NCBI GenBank assembly: GCA_029256105.1
Contig: JAQSYO010000002.1
Location: forward strand, 1 to 64,000
DNA: 64,000 nucleotides
Direction: 5' to 3'
DNA from: Herbinix sp.
GTDB lineage: Bacteria > Bacillota > Clostridia > Lachnospirales > Lachnospiraceae
A program made the position numbers and the translations under genes. The notes beneath the pieces were generated by a model. That model had not been told where the DNA came from. It searched no databases and worked only from the letters and a program-made list of their open reading frames with translations. Shown piece by piece: positions 37,799 through 46,891 of the stretch; position 1 is the stretch's first letter, and every line of letters begins with the position of its first letter.

Positions 37799-37957
37799 AT
37801 GATAGGTGCATCTTGAATGAGAAGTACATCTTAAATGAAATGTGAATCTTAAATCAAATGTGAATCTTAAATGAAATGTTCATCTTAGATGATATATGAG
37901 TCATTATAAAATCTATATCACAAATGAAATATAAATCATAAGTGGAATGTAATTCAT
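37779..37957. repeat. 18-bp degenerate tandem repeat starting in the merR 3' end
   Basis: About ten units close to AAATGAAATGTGAATCTT run from 37779 to 37957. The first unit (37779-37796) overlaps the last codons and stop of merR, so the array looks like serial duplication of the gene's own 3' end. Copies 4-6 are the most alike; later ones drift. Confidence 0.85.
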
Positions 37958-38010
37958 AAAAAAAGATCATAAAGAAAGATCATAAAGAAAATAAAATCAT
38001 AAAAAAAAGA

Positions 38011-38068
38011 AGAATCCTAAGAAATTAAATTATAATAAATTTAATTCAAGGATTCTTTTTTTCTTTTT
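38011..38068. terminator. Terminator between merR and the ABC permease
   Basis: AGAATCCT (38011-38018) pairs with AGGATTCT (38049-38056), enclosing an AAATTAAATT/AATTTAATT stem. TTTTTTTCTTTTT follows on the plus strand and A runs precede it, so it can work in both directions. Confidence 0.85.
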
Positions 38069-38076
38069 AATATAAT

Positions 38077-38877
38077 TTACAATGGTAAATCCCTTTTATG
38101 AAATGCATAAGTTCCAGCAGTATACATAACCACTGCAATTACTGCGAGAGCAATAAAAGCAGGCACATATCCTTCCCCGGAAATTATCTTAGTAGGGTCA
38201 AATAAGGTAAATAGGGAGAAATATTTTAAGAAATCGGTTGCATCTCCAGTATCCGATATCATCTGGAATATCAGAAAGGCGACTGGAAGCCCAGCACCAA
38301 TTGCTAGGGAATTCTTTGTATCGTTGAAGAAACAGGAAGCAAAGAAACCAATTCCGGTGAGAGAATAGTAGAGCAACAAAGCTCCAACATTCAAGAGGAG
38401 GAAGCCCTTAACATCCAAAATACCGGGGAACATGATTTGACACATTACTATTCCGATTAAAGTTATGAAGCCAATCAATAATGTAATACTTACAAGCAGA
38501 TAAAGTGCCTGTGTTCTTGCTATTTTTGATCTGGTATTCGGGGTGGACAGTAAATACGCCATGGATCCCTTATCAACATGGGAAGCAACACTGCGATTTG
38601 ACACGATAACAGCATAAATCATCGGGAGTAATAAAATTAGAAATCCATAAAAGTAAGTAGCGATAAAGCTTAGTAAGGTGCTGCCTGCACCGGAGAAGCC
38701 CATCGCAGCAATTAACTGCGCAGGTAACATCTTAAGCATCTCGTTAAAGCTTTCCTGCGACTCTGGATCATACATGCCGATAATAATTGGTAGGTAAAAC
38801 ATTAACACAGCAAGTATAACAAGGAACACGATATAATTTTGTTTGGTAGTAGCTTTTAATAATGGTTTGCTGATCAT
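38077..38877 (-). CDS. ABC-2 type transporter permease
   Basis: Six-helix membrane subunit of 266 residues. It shows alternating hydrophobic segments and a cytoplasmic start, like ABC-2 family exporters of drugs or peptides. GGAGGAAGC precedes the ATG. It lies 12 bases after the ATPase gene and shares the operon with the TetR regulator. The substrate is unknown; resistance to a natural product is the usual role of such sets. Confidence 0.87.
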   Translation of the reverse strand: MISKPLLKATTKQNYIVFLVILAVLMFYLPIIIGMYDPESQESFNEMLKMLPAQLIAAMGFSGAGSTLLSFIATYFYGFLILLLPMIYAVIVSNRSVASHVDKGSMAYLLSTPNTRSKIARTQALYLLVSITLLIGFITLIGIVMCQIMFPGILDVKGFLLLNVGALLLYYSLTGIGFFASCFFNDTKNSLAIGAGLPVAFLIFQMISDTGDATDFLKYFSLFTLFDPTKIISGEGYVPAFIALAVIAVVMYTAGTYAFHKRDLPL

Positions 38878-38889
38878 TTTTGCTTCCTC

Positions 38890-39798
38890 CTAATTCGATA
38901 AAGTATGATTCTTATTTGAATCACCGTAATATTGCATGAATACATCCTCAAGACTGCTGTTCTCGGTATCCAGATCCAATACAGTATGCTTGCCGACTTC
39001 CTGTACGAAATGAGATACATTTCCTAGGATACTGACCTTAGCTACGGAACCATTCACTGTAATCTTATCATAACCGTCTTTCCTGGCAAAGGCAGTAGCA
39101 GAGGCAGGTGTATCAAAGGTAACCAAGTAAGTTTTGCGACGTTTTTCCTTCAAATTATGAATGTCCTCTGTAGTAACCAGTTCACCCTGTCTTATGATTC
39201 CAATCCGGTCACAGGTTCGCTCTATCTCCTCAAAGCTATGGGAGGACATCAGTACTGTCTTACCCTTTGCCTTCTCTTCCAGTATTAATTCGGCAAATAT
39301 TCTCTGCATCAATGGATCCAAACCACTGGTTGGTTCATCTAAAATAAGTACTTTTGGATCGTGCATAAAGGCACAAATAATTCCAAGTTTTTGTTTCATA
39401 CCCTTAGACATTTTACGAATGCGGCTTTTTGTATCAAGTTCGAACTTTTCAATCAACTTGTCGCGATAAGTAGTATTGGTTAATCCTCTCATTTCACCCA
39501 TGAATTTAAGAAAGTCTATGCCGTTCATTCCATCAAAGAAGGCTATTTCTGCAGGCAAATAACCAAGATCCTTCATAATAGCAGCAGTTTCAGTACGACA
39601 ATCCTTACCAAGAACTTTTGCATTACCTTTATCTGCGGTCAAGAAGCCCATCAGATGACGAATGGTGGTGGTCTTTCCCGCACCATTTGGGCCAAGATAA
39701 CCGAACACCTCCCCCTCTTTAACCTGGAAGGTCAAGTCGAATATCCCCTTATGATTACCATAATCCTTTGTTAATCCATTGATTTCTATAATGGACAT
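38890..39798 (-). CDS. ABC transporter ATP-binding protein
   Basis: A 302-residue ATPase of the drug/bacteriocin exporter (CcmA/NatA-like) group. Walker A is GPNGAGKTTT, the signature is MSKGMKQKLG, and Walker B is LILDEPTSGLDP. The C-terminal 90 residues form the extra domain common in this group. It energises the permease encoded 12 bases downstream. The gene follows tetR by 67 bases under the same operators. Confidence 0.93.
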   Translation of the reverse strand: MSIIEINGLTKDYGNHKGIFDLTFQVKEGEVFGYLGPNGAGKTTTIRHLMGFLTADKGNAKVLGKDCRTETAAIMKDLGYLPAEIAFFDGMNGIDFLKFMGEMRGLTNTTYRDKLIEKFELDTKSRIRKMSKGMKQKLGIICAFMHDPKVLILDEPTSGLDPLMQRIFAELILEEKAKGKTVLMSSHSFEEIERTCDRIGIIRQGELVTTEDIHNLKEKRRKTYLVTFDTPASATAFARKDGYDKITVNGSVAKVSILGNVSHFVQEVGKHTVLDLDTENSSLEDVFMQYYGDSNKNHTLSN

Positions 39799-39865
39799 AA
39801 TGTTATTCCCCTTTCATTGTATCATTGATATAAATTTAAATTAGATTTTACATTTACGAATATGA

Positions 39866-40531
39866 CTACAGGTATTCCTCTTTATAAAAATTGCTACGAA
39901 ATAATTGAACATAGGACATATATAGGTTTATTACCTCATTAAAGTCAGGAACTGACTTCGTTGAGGAAGGGTTCATCTTTTCTTTTAGTAGTACTTGATT
40001 TGCACATCCCTCAGAGCACCAGGTTAGTAATTGAATTACCATCATAGGTTCGACGCCGTCTTTGAATTTATAATATTCAAGACCCTGAAAGAAAATCATC
40101 GTGCGTTCCTTGGTATATCTTTCATTGATTTTAGAGATTTCTTTTTTAATTGCAGGTGCTGTATCAAAGACAACCTTCTTCATGAAGTCGTACATATGTG
40201 GGTATTCATAAGAATACTTTATCTTCAAGGTTTGTATCGCATTTAAACGTTCAAAAAAATCAGTATAAACCATATAGGAAGGTAATCCGTCCGGTCCAGG
40301 AGTGTCAATTAAATGTTCCAACCTTTCCCCGCAATATTCATACAAGTAGAGATAGAAATTCTTCTTTGCCTCAAAGTAGTAAAACAAACTCCCCTTTGAA
40401 ATATTTGCTTCTTTGATTATTGCTTCCACCGATGCCTTTGCATAACCATGTTCTGCAAATACCTTAAAACCAGCATTTATAATACTTAATTTTTTCGTTT
40501 CGTCTAAGTTCTCAAAACTTCCGTATAGAAT
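39866..40531 (-). CDS. TetR-family repressor, probable ATT start
   Basis: About 221 residues. The helix-turn-helix occupies the N-terminus (AGFKVFAEHGYAKASVEAII, then EANISKGSLFYYF), and the C-terminal part is an all-alpha ligand domain. The reading frame extends upstream of the GTG at 40429 through the conserved first helix but has no ATG. An ATT at 40531 lies 7 bases after an AGAGGTG site. The ATG at 40538 is out of frame. Either ATT is the start or there is a small frameshift. It likely represses itself and the ABC genes through the operators at 40565-40615. Confidence 0.85.
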   Translation of the reverse strand: MLYGSFENLDETKKLSIINAGFKVFAEHGYAKASVEAIIKEANISKGSLFYYFEAKKNFYLYLYEYCGERLEHLIDTPGPDGLPSYMVYTDFFERLNAIQTLKIKYSYEYPHMYDFMKKVVFDTAPAIKKEISKINERYTKERTMIFFQGLEYYKFKDGVEPMMVIQLLTWCSEGCANQVLLKEKMNPSSTKSVPDFNEVINLYMSYVQLFRSNFYKEEYL

Positions 40532-40564
40532 AGCATATCACCTCTCTTAATCTGACAGTATAAT

Positions 40565-40583
40565 GTTGACCGGATTGGTCAAC
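40565..40583. promoter_or_regulatory. TetR-type operator, copy 1
   Basis: GTTGACCGGATTGGTCAAC has perfect 7-base arms, GTTGACC and GGTCAAC. It covers the expected start site of the leftward tetR promoter. The same core occurs again 33 bases away. Confidence 0.8.
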
Positions 40584-40586
40584 TAC

Positions 40587-40615
40587 ATAATATCATACTT
40601 GACCGGATTGGTCAA
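40587..40615 (-). promoter_or_regulatory. tetR-ABC operon promoter with operator copy 2
   Basis: On the minus strand TTGACC (40615-40610) and TATTAT (40592-40587) are 17 bases apart. The second operator TTGACCGGATTGGTCAA at 40599-40615 overlaps the -35 box and spacer, so a bound repressor would block polymerase. Confidence 0.75.
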
Positions 40616-40829
40616 CATTATAATAAAATTTAATCTTTGCTTTTAATTCTGAAAAATGGCTAATTAATTCTTCTATTATCTTCGTCAAATATAATGTTAT
40701 TTTGATATAATGTTCGAGTGATTGAAGATCGTGATAGAGTCTTGTCTCAATCTGTTATATAATAGTATTTAATAAAAGAACACCAAAAACACATTAGATT
40801 TGTAAATAACGTTTTTTAAGGAGGTTAAA

Positions 40830-41396
40830 ATGACAACAATATATTTTATCAGACATGCGGAGCCGGATTATAGTAATCATGATGATTTAACTAGACCCTT
40901 AACCGAAAAAGGTAATAGGGATGTCGTACTGGTTAATAATTATTTAGAGGACAAACAGATAGACATAGTATTATCCAGTCCATATTATAGAGCGATAGAT
41001 ACGGTAAAAGGATTTTCAAATAAAATAAATGGAAATGTTATCATAATTGATGATTTTAGAGAACGTAAGGTCGATAGCGATTGGATTGAAGATTTTAATG
41101 CGTTTTCATTGAAACAGTGGAGTGATTTTGATTATAAATTGAGTGATGGTGAATGCCTCCGAGAAGTTCAAAAGCGTAATATAAAGGCATTAAATAAAGT
41201 TCTAGCGGAATATGAAAATAAAAATATTGTTATTGGAAGTCATGGAACTGCCTTAAGTACAATTATTAATTATTATGATGATACATATGGGTATAAAGAA
41301 TTTGATGAGATCAAATTGTTAATGCCTTGGATCGTAAAATTTACATTTGATTCAGATCAGTGCGTTGGTATTGAAAAGATAAATGTTTTCAATTAA
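40830..41396 (+). CDS. Histidine phosphatase family protein
   Basis: A 188-residue protein of the phosphoglycerate mutase-like superfamily. The N-terminal motif is IRHAEPDY (the RHG loop with alanine-glutamate in place of glycine), with the phosphate-pocket LSSPYYRAIDT and the second histidine in VIGSHGTAL. The catalytic histidines and arginines are in place. The substrate is unknown. AAGGAGG precedes the ATG. A carbamoyltransferase-like gene follows on the same strand after 86 bases. Confidence 0.88.
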   Translation: MTTIYFIRHAEPDYSNHDDLTRPLTEKGNRDVVLVNNYLEDKQIDIVLSSPYYRAIDTVKGFSNKINGNVIIIDDFRERKVDSDWIEDFNAFSLKQWSDFDYKLSDGECLREVQKRNIKALNKVLAEYENKNIVIGSHGTALSTIINYYDDTYGYKEFDEIKLLMPWIVKFTFDSDQCVGIEKINVFN

Positions 41397-41482
41397 TTAG
41401 TAGAAATAATGATGTGTGAAAATTCATTTGTTAAAGGAGTCTGTATAAAGATATAGGTTAAAGCTGAAAGGATGATATAGGA

Positions 41483-42313
41483 ATGAGTTTAATTAGAATA
41501 ACTGATCATACGAAGCAGGATATTAATTGTATATTTACAATCGCAAAGGAGCTTGAACAGGGTATTTATCCAGATACACTAAAGGGTAAGACCGTAGTTC
41601 TTTTCTTTCCGACTACCAGTATTCGGACGAGGGTAACGTTCGAGAAGGGCATCCATGTGTTGGGAGGACAGTCAATTCTATTTCCTAGTGATGCACTTGA
41701 TAAAAAGGAAGAGATTAGGGATGTTATGGGGTATTTAAACCAATGGGCCGACGGTATTGTGGTAAGACACAAAAGCCTACAACTGATGGAGGAAATGAAT
41801 TCACATAGTAATATCCCAATAATTAATGCAATGTCTTCTGATCATCATCCTTGTGAGATCTTGTCGGATTTATATGCAGTATCAAAAATCAGAGAAAATT
41901 ATTTGAACTTAAATTATACTTATATTGGTACTAGCGGAAACATCGCAAATTCCTGGGCTGAAGCGGCATCGGTTCTTAACTTGAGTTTTATTCAGTGTTG
42001 TCCTAGGAACTATGAGATGAAAAATGTCAAGGTAGAATACGATATACATAAAGCCATAAAAGAAAGTGATGTTGTTCTGACGGATTCAATTACTCATGTG
42101 CTGGAGGATTTCCTTCCTTATCAAATTACAGAAGATCTGATGAAAACTGCAAAACAGGGGGCACTTCTCAATCCTTGCCCACCATTTACTAGAGGGGAAG
42201 AGGTTTCTAATGATGTGATAAAAAGTGATTTCTTTGTAGGGTATGAGTATAAGAAATCACTTCTTACGATACAACAAGCAATAATGTTATATCATATGAT
42301 TATTAAACATTGA
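41483..42313 (+). CDS. Aspartate/ornithine carbamoyltransferase-like protein
   Basis: A 276-residue member of the carbamoyltransferase family, shorter than the usual 305-335. The carbamoyl-phosphate loop is present as PTTSIRTRVTFE, in place of the usual STRTR, and HHPCEILSDL matches the conserved HPxQ block. The substrate loop reads NPCPPFTRGEEVS instead of HCLPA or HPLPR, so neither ornithine nor aspartate can be assigned. No arginine or pyrimidine genes are adjacent. GAAAGGATG precedes the ATG and a strong terminator follows. Confidence 0.8.
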   Translation: MSLIRITDHTKQDINCIFTIAKELEQGIYPDTLKGKTVVLFFPTTSIRTRVTFEKGIHVLGGQSILFPSDALDKKEEIRDVMGYLNQWADGIVVRHKSLQLMEEMNSHSNIPIINAMSSDHHPCEILSDLYAVSKIRENYLNLNYTYIGTSGNIANSWAEAASVLNLSFIQCCPRNYEMKNVKVEYDIHKAIKESDVVLTDSITHVLEDFLPYQITEDLMKTAKQGALLNPCPPFTRGEEVSNDVIKSDFFVGYEYKKSLLTIQQAIMLYHMIIKH

Positions 42314-42323
42314 TTCTGATAGT

Positions 42324-42363
42324 CCTATGTATTATTATGGAAATAATACATAGGCTTTTTATT
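42324..42363 (+). terminator. Terminator after the carbamoyltransferase-like gene
   Basis: CCTATGTATTATT (42324-42336) and AATAATACATAGG (42342-42354) form a perfect 13-bp stem with a 5-base loop, followed by CTTTTTATT. Confidence 0.92.
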
Positions 42364-42583
42364 ATTCATTTATTATAATGTTATAGTTTACAATGTAGGT
42401 GCTAAAGGACAGTGAAAGTAAGGAACTGATATGTCTGTCGGGAGATACTATGTATTATCCCCTTGGTGTTACAGACTCGAACTATTTATTGAATTTACAG
42501 CGTCGGTAGGTAGATATTATTATAGCTTTAAATCGGAGAATTTTATTATTTAAACAATTATTATTGGGGAGAAAAATTATATC

Positions 42584-43408
42584 ATGGAAATGGAATCATT
42601 TTTAAGAATCAAGGAAAGACTTGATAAATATACTTATACATCAATGAGATATGTCGAATTTGATGAGATATCTCAATATAAAATATTATATGATAATGAG
42701 CAGGTGATTTTAATCTATGGATATAATGTTGAAAGTAGACATTATGAATATCATTGGGCAAGTAGCAAAGTGGAAGATTTACTGGATGTTATTGATAGGA
42801 AGAAGGAAAACACATTAATTACATTTATTCCAAGAGAGTGGGTTGACCGATTAAATCAAGCTGGGTTTAACATTTTTGCGGTTTGGAACGATTATCACAA
42901 TACAGATATCAATAGTTTGGAGTATTTTAACTTACCGGAACCCCAACCTTTATCTGAAAATGAATGTGAAGTTGCTTCTCAGATAACATTCTCCTGTAGC
43001 GGACAAAGTAGAGGCTTTACTGGGCAGACGACTGAATGGATGAAGAAGTGGATTCAAGGAGCAGAGCCTGCAGCAATAGAAACAGGTGCAAAAAACTGTA
43101 CTGCATTTGTACATAGAATAAATGGTAAAATAGTAGGGGTAATTTGCACAGCGATATATGCTTATGAAAGTGATAAAGGACCTGTCGCATGGGTACGTGA
43201 AGTAGCTGTTCATCCATCGTTTCAAAGACAAGGAATAGCGAAAGAACTAATTATGCAGGCATTATATTATGGAAAAAAGCACAGTGCAGTTAGGGCATTT
43301 CTTATGGCTGATGAGTGCAATGAACATGCAATTCATTTATATGAGAAGCTAGGATTTAAAGCGAATAAAGAGGATATTCAAATTGATATGGTTTTTTCTC
43401 TTCAGTAA
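42584..43408 (+). CDS. GNAT-family N-acetyltransferase
   Basis: A 274-residue protein with its acetyltransferase domain in the C-terminal half. The coenzyme A site is VREVAVHPSFQRQGIAKELI, and the last strand region is HAIHLYEKLGFKANK. The N-terminal 130 residues are not recognisable but include a GNAT-like EYHWASSKVEDL stretch and may be a degenerate second domain. GGGGAG precedes the ATG with a long spacer. Substrate unknown. Confidence 0.82.
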   Translation: MEMESFLRIKERLDKYTYTSMRYVEFDEISQYKILYDNEQVILIYGYNVESRHYEYHWASSKVEDLLDVIDRKKENTLITFIPREWVDRLNQAGFNIFAVWNDYHNTDINSLEYFNLPEPQPLSENECEVASQITFSCSGQSRGFTGQTTEWMKKWIQGAEPAAIETGAKNCTAFVHRINGKIVGVICTAIYAYESDKGPVAWVREVAVHPSFQRQGIAKELIMQALYYGKKHSAVRAFLMADECNEHAIHLYEKLGFKANKEDIQIDMVFSLQ

Positions 43409-43442
43409 AAGTACATTTAAATTTAATATGGAGGTTAAATAC

Positions 43443-44111
43443 ATGGCATCTTGGATGGTACATTTTAGAATAGCAGATAAATTACTGGATTATTTAGATG
43501 TAAATGCAGAGCAGTTTATCGTTGGTAATATCGGACCTGATTGTGGGGAGCCGAATGAGGATTGGAGTATTTTTTATCCTTCTACTTACATCTCACATTG
43601 GAATGACTCACTAGACAAAGCAAAAATCAATAGTGAAGGCTTCTATCAAGAATATATTGAGAAGAATACAGATAGGAGTAAATTGTCGTTTTACCTCGGC
43701 TATTATGTTCATTTAAAGACTGATATTTTATGGTCGCATAAAGTATATAAACCAACCAAAGCGAGACATAAAGAGCAATTTGAGCAAGATGACAAATTTA
43801 TCTGGACCGTCAAGGAAGACTGGTATGATTTGGATCACAAATATTTAAGGGATAATCCGAATTTTCGTGCCTTTCGAATCTTTGATAAAATCACTGTATT
43901 TCCGAATATTTATCTGGATTATTTTTCTGATGTAGCGATGGAAAAGCAGATTAGATACATCTCGGATTTTTATAATGCTTATAAAGGAGATTTGGATAGG
44001 GAGTATCTGTATCTAAACGAAGATCAGGTGAATGCCTTTGTTGTGGAAGCAGTGGAAGAGATTAAAAATGATTTAATTTACAGAAATTTAATCGGTACGA
44101 GCATTGTGTAA
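43443..44111 (+). CDS. PF00882-like (zinc-dependent phospholipase C domain) protein
   Basis: A 222-residue protein of the group related to zinc-dependent phospholipase C. It has MVHFRIADKLL near the start, a conserved NIGPDCG, and YYVHLKTDILW, each contributing histidine or aspartate residues typical of the metal site. There is no signal peptide, so it is probably cytoplasmic and may not be a phospholipase. The ATG at 43443 follows GGAGG with an 8-base spacer and is preferred to an upstream ATG overlapping the previous gene. A distant paralog lies at 47365-48063. Confidence 0.72.
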   Translation: MASWMVHFRIADKLLDYLDVNAEQFIVGNIGPDCGEPNEDWSIFYPSTYISHWNDSLDKAKINSEGFYQEYIEKNTDRSKLSFYLGYYVHLKTDILWSHKVYKPTKARHKEQFEQDDKFIWTVKEDWYDLDHKYLRDNPNFRAFRIFDKITVFPNIYLDYFSDVAMEKQIRYISDFYNAYKGDLDREYLYLNEDQVNAFVVEAVEEIKNDLIYRNLIGTSIV

Positions 44112-44136
44112 TTAATTGATGAATTATCAGAGGGGT

Positions 44137-44169
44137 ATTCCAAATGGCTCCCTATGGTCAATTTGGAAT
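44137..44169. other. Short hairpin between genes
   Basis: ATTCCAAAT (44137-44145) and ATTTGGAAT (44161-44169) form a perfect 9-bp stem with a 15-base loop. There is no clear T run, so it is only a possible terminator or RNA-stabilising hairpin. Confidence 0.4.
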
Positions 44170-44281
44170 ATGAGCATATTTCGATTCATTGGAGTAGACC
44201 TAAAAGTGTGAAGTACCATCACCCAAAAGTAAAACTTTTTGATATATTATAAAAAATATATAGTAAATTGGAGGAATTTAT

Positions 44282-45184
44282 ATGGCAATCGTAAGGAAAA
44301 GGTATTGTAATGACGCTGGGTTTACGGCGGAATTCAATCGTGTAAGAGAATTCTTAATCCGTATTAACAGAGATAAAGTAGTTGATGAAGGTTTTCTTTG
44401 GGGCAGGTGGGAATGGATGTTTTGCTTACGCATAATCCTTGACACCGCGAACTTATCCTGTATTGGCTTATGGGAGGATGAAGGAGAGATAGTGGCATTG
44501 GCTACCTATGAACAATCTATAGGTTATGCTTGGCTTATTATGGATCCGAACTATAATTATTTGAAAGAAGAAATGTTACAATATGCTCAAAGTTATATGA
44601 AGAAGGAGGGAAGCATAAAGGTTCTCATTGATGATACTGATCAAGAACTACAAGATATTGCTGCATTAGAGGGATTTCGACCAACGCAAGAGAGAGAAGC
44701 AAATGCTGAGATACCGATAAAGGATTATAACATACATTATACATTGCCTGATGGATATCGAATCGTAAGTATGGCAGAGGAGTTTGATTTAAAAAAGTAT
44801 CATCGAGTCTTATGGAGAGGATTTAACCATGAAGGTGAACCGGATGAATCTCAAGTGGCGCTGGAAGAGAGAAGGGAACAACTTTCTGGTCCTCATGTGA
44901 ATTTACATATTAAGATAGCAGTAGCCGATCCAGACGGTAATTTTGTTTCTTATTGCGGCATGTGGTATGAAGAAGGTACAGACTATGCATTGGTGGAACC
45001 GGTAGCTACTGATCCGGAGTATCGTATGCTTGGGCTTGGGAAAGCTGCAGTATTAGAAGGAGTTAAACGTTGTGGCCAATTGGGTGCCCAGAAAGCATAT
45101 GTTGGATCCTCACAGCAGTTTTATTATAATATCGGCTTTCGGCCATGTTCCAATAAAACCTGGTGGGAGAAGAAGTCCCTATAA
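44282..45184 (+). CDS. Tandem GNAT acetyltransferase
   Basis: A 300-residue protein with two GNAT-like halves. The first (about 1-150) has a weak fold match with GLWEDEGEIVALATYE. The second (about 155-300) has a convincing coenzyme A site, EPVATDPEYRMLGLGKAAVLEG, and ends FYYNIGFRPC. The arrangement resembles two-domain acetyltransferases in which only the C-terminal half is catalytic. GGAGG precedes the ATG. The substrate is unknown. Confidence 0.83.
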   Translation: MAIVRKRYCNDAGFTAEFNRVREFLIRINRDKVVDEGFLWGRWEWMFCLRIILDTANLSCIGLWEDEGEIVALATYEQSIGYAWLIMDPNYNYLKEEMLQYAQSYMKKEGSIKVLIDDTDQELQDIAALEGFRPTQEREANAEIPIKDYNIHYTLPDGYRIVSMAEEFDLKKYHRVLWRGFNHEGEPDESQVALEERREQLSGPHVNLHIKIAVADPDGNFVSYCGMWYEEGTDYALVEPVATDPEYRMLGLGKAAVLEGVKRCGQLGAQKAYVGSSQQFYYNIGFRPCSNKTWWEKKSL

Positions 45185-45190
45185 TTAAAT

Positions 45191-45253
45191 GGAAAATCAA
45201 CAGCGAAGGTAGGAAGATCAACAGCAAAGGAAGGAAAATCAACCGTGAAGGAT
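45191..45253. repeat. 21-bp tandem repeat, 3 units
   Basis: Three units of GGAAAATCAACAGCGAAGGT-like sequence lie at 45191-45211, 45212-45232 and 45233-45253, directly after the GNAT stop codon. They differ at a few positions. The unit length is a multiple of three, but this stretch has no start codon. Confidence 0.8.
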
Positions 45254-45387
45254 GTAGTATCATCAGATTTCTTCCAGAAAAATACTCTTATGCTTTGGAG
45301 TAATTCCAATATTTCGTTTGATTCTGAATCAAGCAGATGATATAATAATAACGAATATACAAGTATATCTCCATAAGAGGAAATTAT

Positions 45388-46296
45388 ATGAATATTGATT
45401 TAGAATATTATAGAATATTTTATTACGTAGCTAAAGCAGGTAGCTTTACCCAAGCTGGGGAAGAACTTTGTATCTCACAGCCGGCGGTCAGTCAAGCGAT
45501 TAAATTGCTTGAGACAAATTTGGGTAGTAAGCTGTTTATCCGTATTCCAAAAGGAGTCCGGCTGACACCGGAGGGAGAAGTACTGTTTACCTATGTCCAA
45601 AAGGGCTATGAGTATATACTCCTAGGAGAAGCCAAATTCCAGAAGATGTTGGATCTAGAAAATGGTGAGATTCGAATTGGTGCAAGCGACATGACATTGC
45701 AGTTCTACCTGCTTCCTTACCTGGAAAAATTCCATGAGAAATTCCCGGGAATTAAGGTGACTGTAACGAATGCCCCGACACCGGATACCTTGGAATATCT
45801 TTATGATGGGAAGATTGATTTTGGGATTGTCAGTGAACCATTTGAGACAAAGCCGGAAATTGAAATATGCAGAGTTCGTGAAATTCAAGATATTTTTGTT
45901 GCTGGCAGCAGATTTCTTTCTCTAAAGGAAAAAGTGCTGAAATATAAAACCCTAGAAGGATTACCAATCATCTGCCTTGAGCAAAATACGAGCTCTCGAA
46001 GATTTATCGATGAGTTCTTGAAGGCGAATGATGTGGTATTAAAACCGGAGTTCGAACTGGCAATGAGTGATATCATTGTTAAGTTTGCTGGAAGAAATCT
46101 TGGTGTGGGATGTGTAGTGAAGGATTTTGCAATCGAAGCATTGGAGACAGGTAATCTTTTTCAACTTCAATTTGAACAGGAGCTGCCCAAGAGACATTTT
46201 TGCATCATTACTGGAAATAATAATCCGATTTCATCTGCTGCAAAGGAACTGCTGAGTATGTTAGATATGAATGGGTTGGATAATGACCGAAAGTAG
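45388..46296 (+). CDS. LysR-family transcriptional regulator
   Basis: A 302-residue regulator with an N-terminal winged helix (YYVAKAGSFTQAGEELCISQ, then PAVSQAIKLLE) and a C-terminal co-inducer domain of periplasmic-binding-protein type (IRIGASDMTLQFYLLPYL). The length is typical. AGAGGAAATT precedes the ATG. It has no divergent partner gene, so its target is not evident. The next gene is a dUTPase 138 bases downstream. Confidence 0.93.
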   Translation: MNIDLEYYRIFYYVAKAGSFTQAGEELCISQPAVSQAIKLLETNLGSKLFIRIPKGVRLTPEGEVLFTYVQKGYEYILLGEAKFQKMLDLENGEIRIGASDMTLQFYLLPYLEKFHEKFPGIKVTVTNAPTPDTLEYLYDGKIDFGIVSEPFETKPEIEICRVREIQDIFVAGSRFLSLKEKVLKYKTLEGLPIICLEQNTSSRRFIDEFLKANDVVLKPEFELAMSDIIVKFAGRNLGVGCVVKDFAIEALETGNLFQLQFEQELPKRHFCIITGNNNPISSAAKELLSMLDMNGLDNDRK

Positions 46297-46434
46297 ATAT
46301 AAAGCAGCTCTAAGCTTAGAGAATAAATAAAACAAAATGTAGTGCAAAAGAGTACAATCACAAGGATAGCAATGATTTAGAACAGAGATAAACCAAATTC
46401 TAGACAGAGATAAACCAGATTAAAGGAGAAGGAC

Positions 46435-46869
46435 ATGCAGAATATTAAAATTAAATACCTCAGTGACAAGATAGAAAAATTACAATATATTGAAAATAAA
46501 TCGGATTGGATTGATTTAAGAGCAGCGGAGGCTACTTCATTAAAAGCAGGAGAATTCAAATTAATTCCATTGGGCATCGCTATGGAGTTGCCAAAAGGAT
46601 ATGAAGCGCATATAGTACCAAGAAGCAGCACCTTTAAAAATTTTGGAATCCTTCAGACGAATTCCACCGGAATAGTTGATGAGACCTATTGTGGAGACAA
46701 TGATCAGTGGTTCTTTCCTGCACTTGCAATGAGAGATACAGTCATCCAAGTGAACGATCGTATCTGTCAATTTCGCATTGTGGAACATCAGCCTCAGATT
46801 GTGTTTCAAGAAGTTGAAGTATTAGGTAATTCAGACCGTGGGGGAATTGGTAGTACAGGAAAACAATAA
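46435..46869 (+). CDS. dut: dUTP diphosphatase, trimeric type
   Basis: Hydrolyses dUTP to dUMP, keeping uracil out of DNA and feeding dTMP synthesis. The 144 residues carry the five motifs in order: [28 protein letters not shown] with the catalytic aspartate, DRICQFRI, and the C-terminal GGIGSTGK that closes over the nucleotide. It is complete and apparently functional. AAAGGAGAA precedes the ATG. A GNAT gene starts 22 bases later, so they are probably co-transcribed. Confidence 0.93.
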   Translation: MQNIKIKYLSDKIEKLQYIENKSDWIDLRAAEATSLKAGEFKLIPLGIAMELPKGYEAHIVPRSSTFKNFGILQTNSTGIVDETYCGDNDQWFFPALAMRDTVIQVNDRICQFRIVEHQPQIVFQEVEVLGNSDRGGIGSTGKQ

Positions 46870-46891
46870 CAATGAATGAGGTGAGATATTT

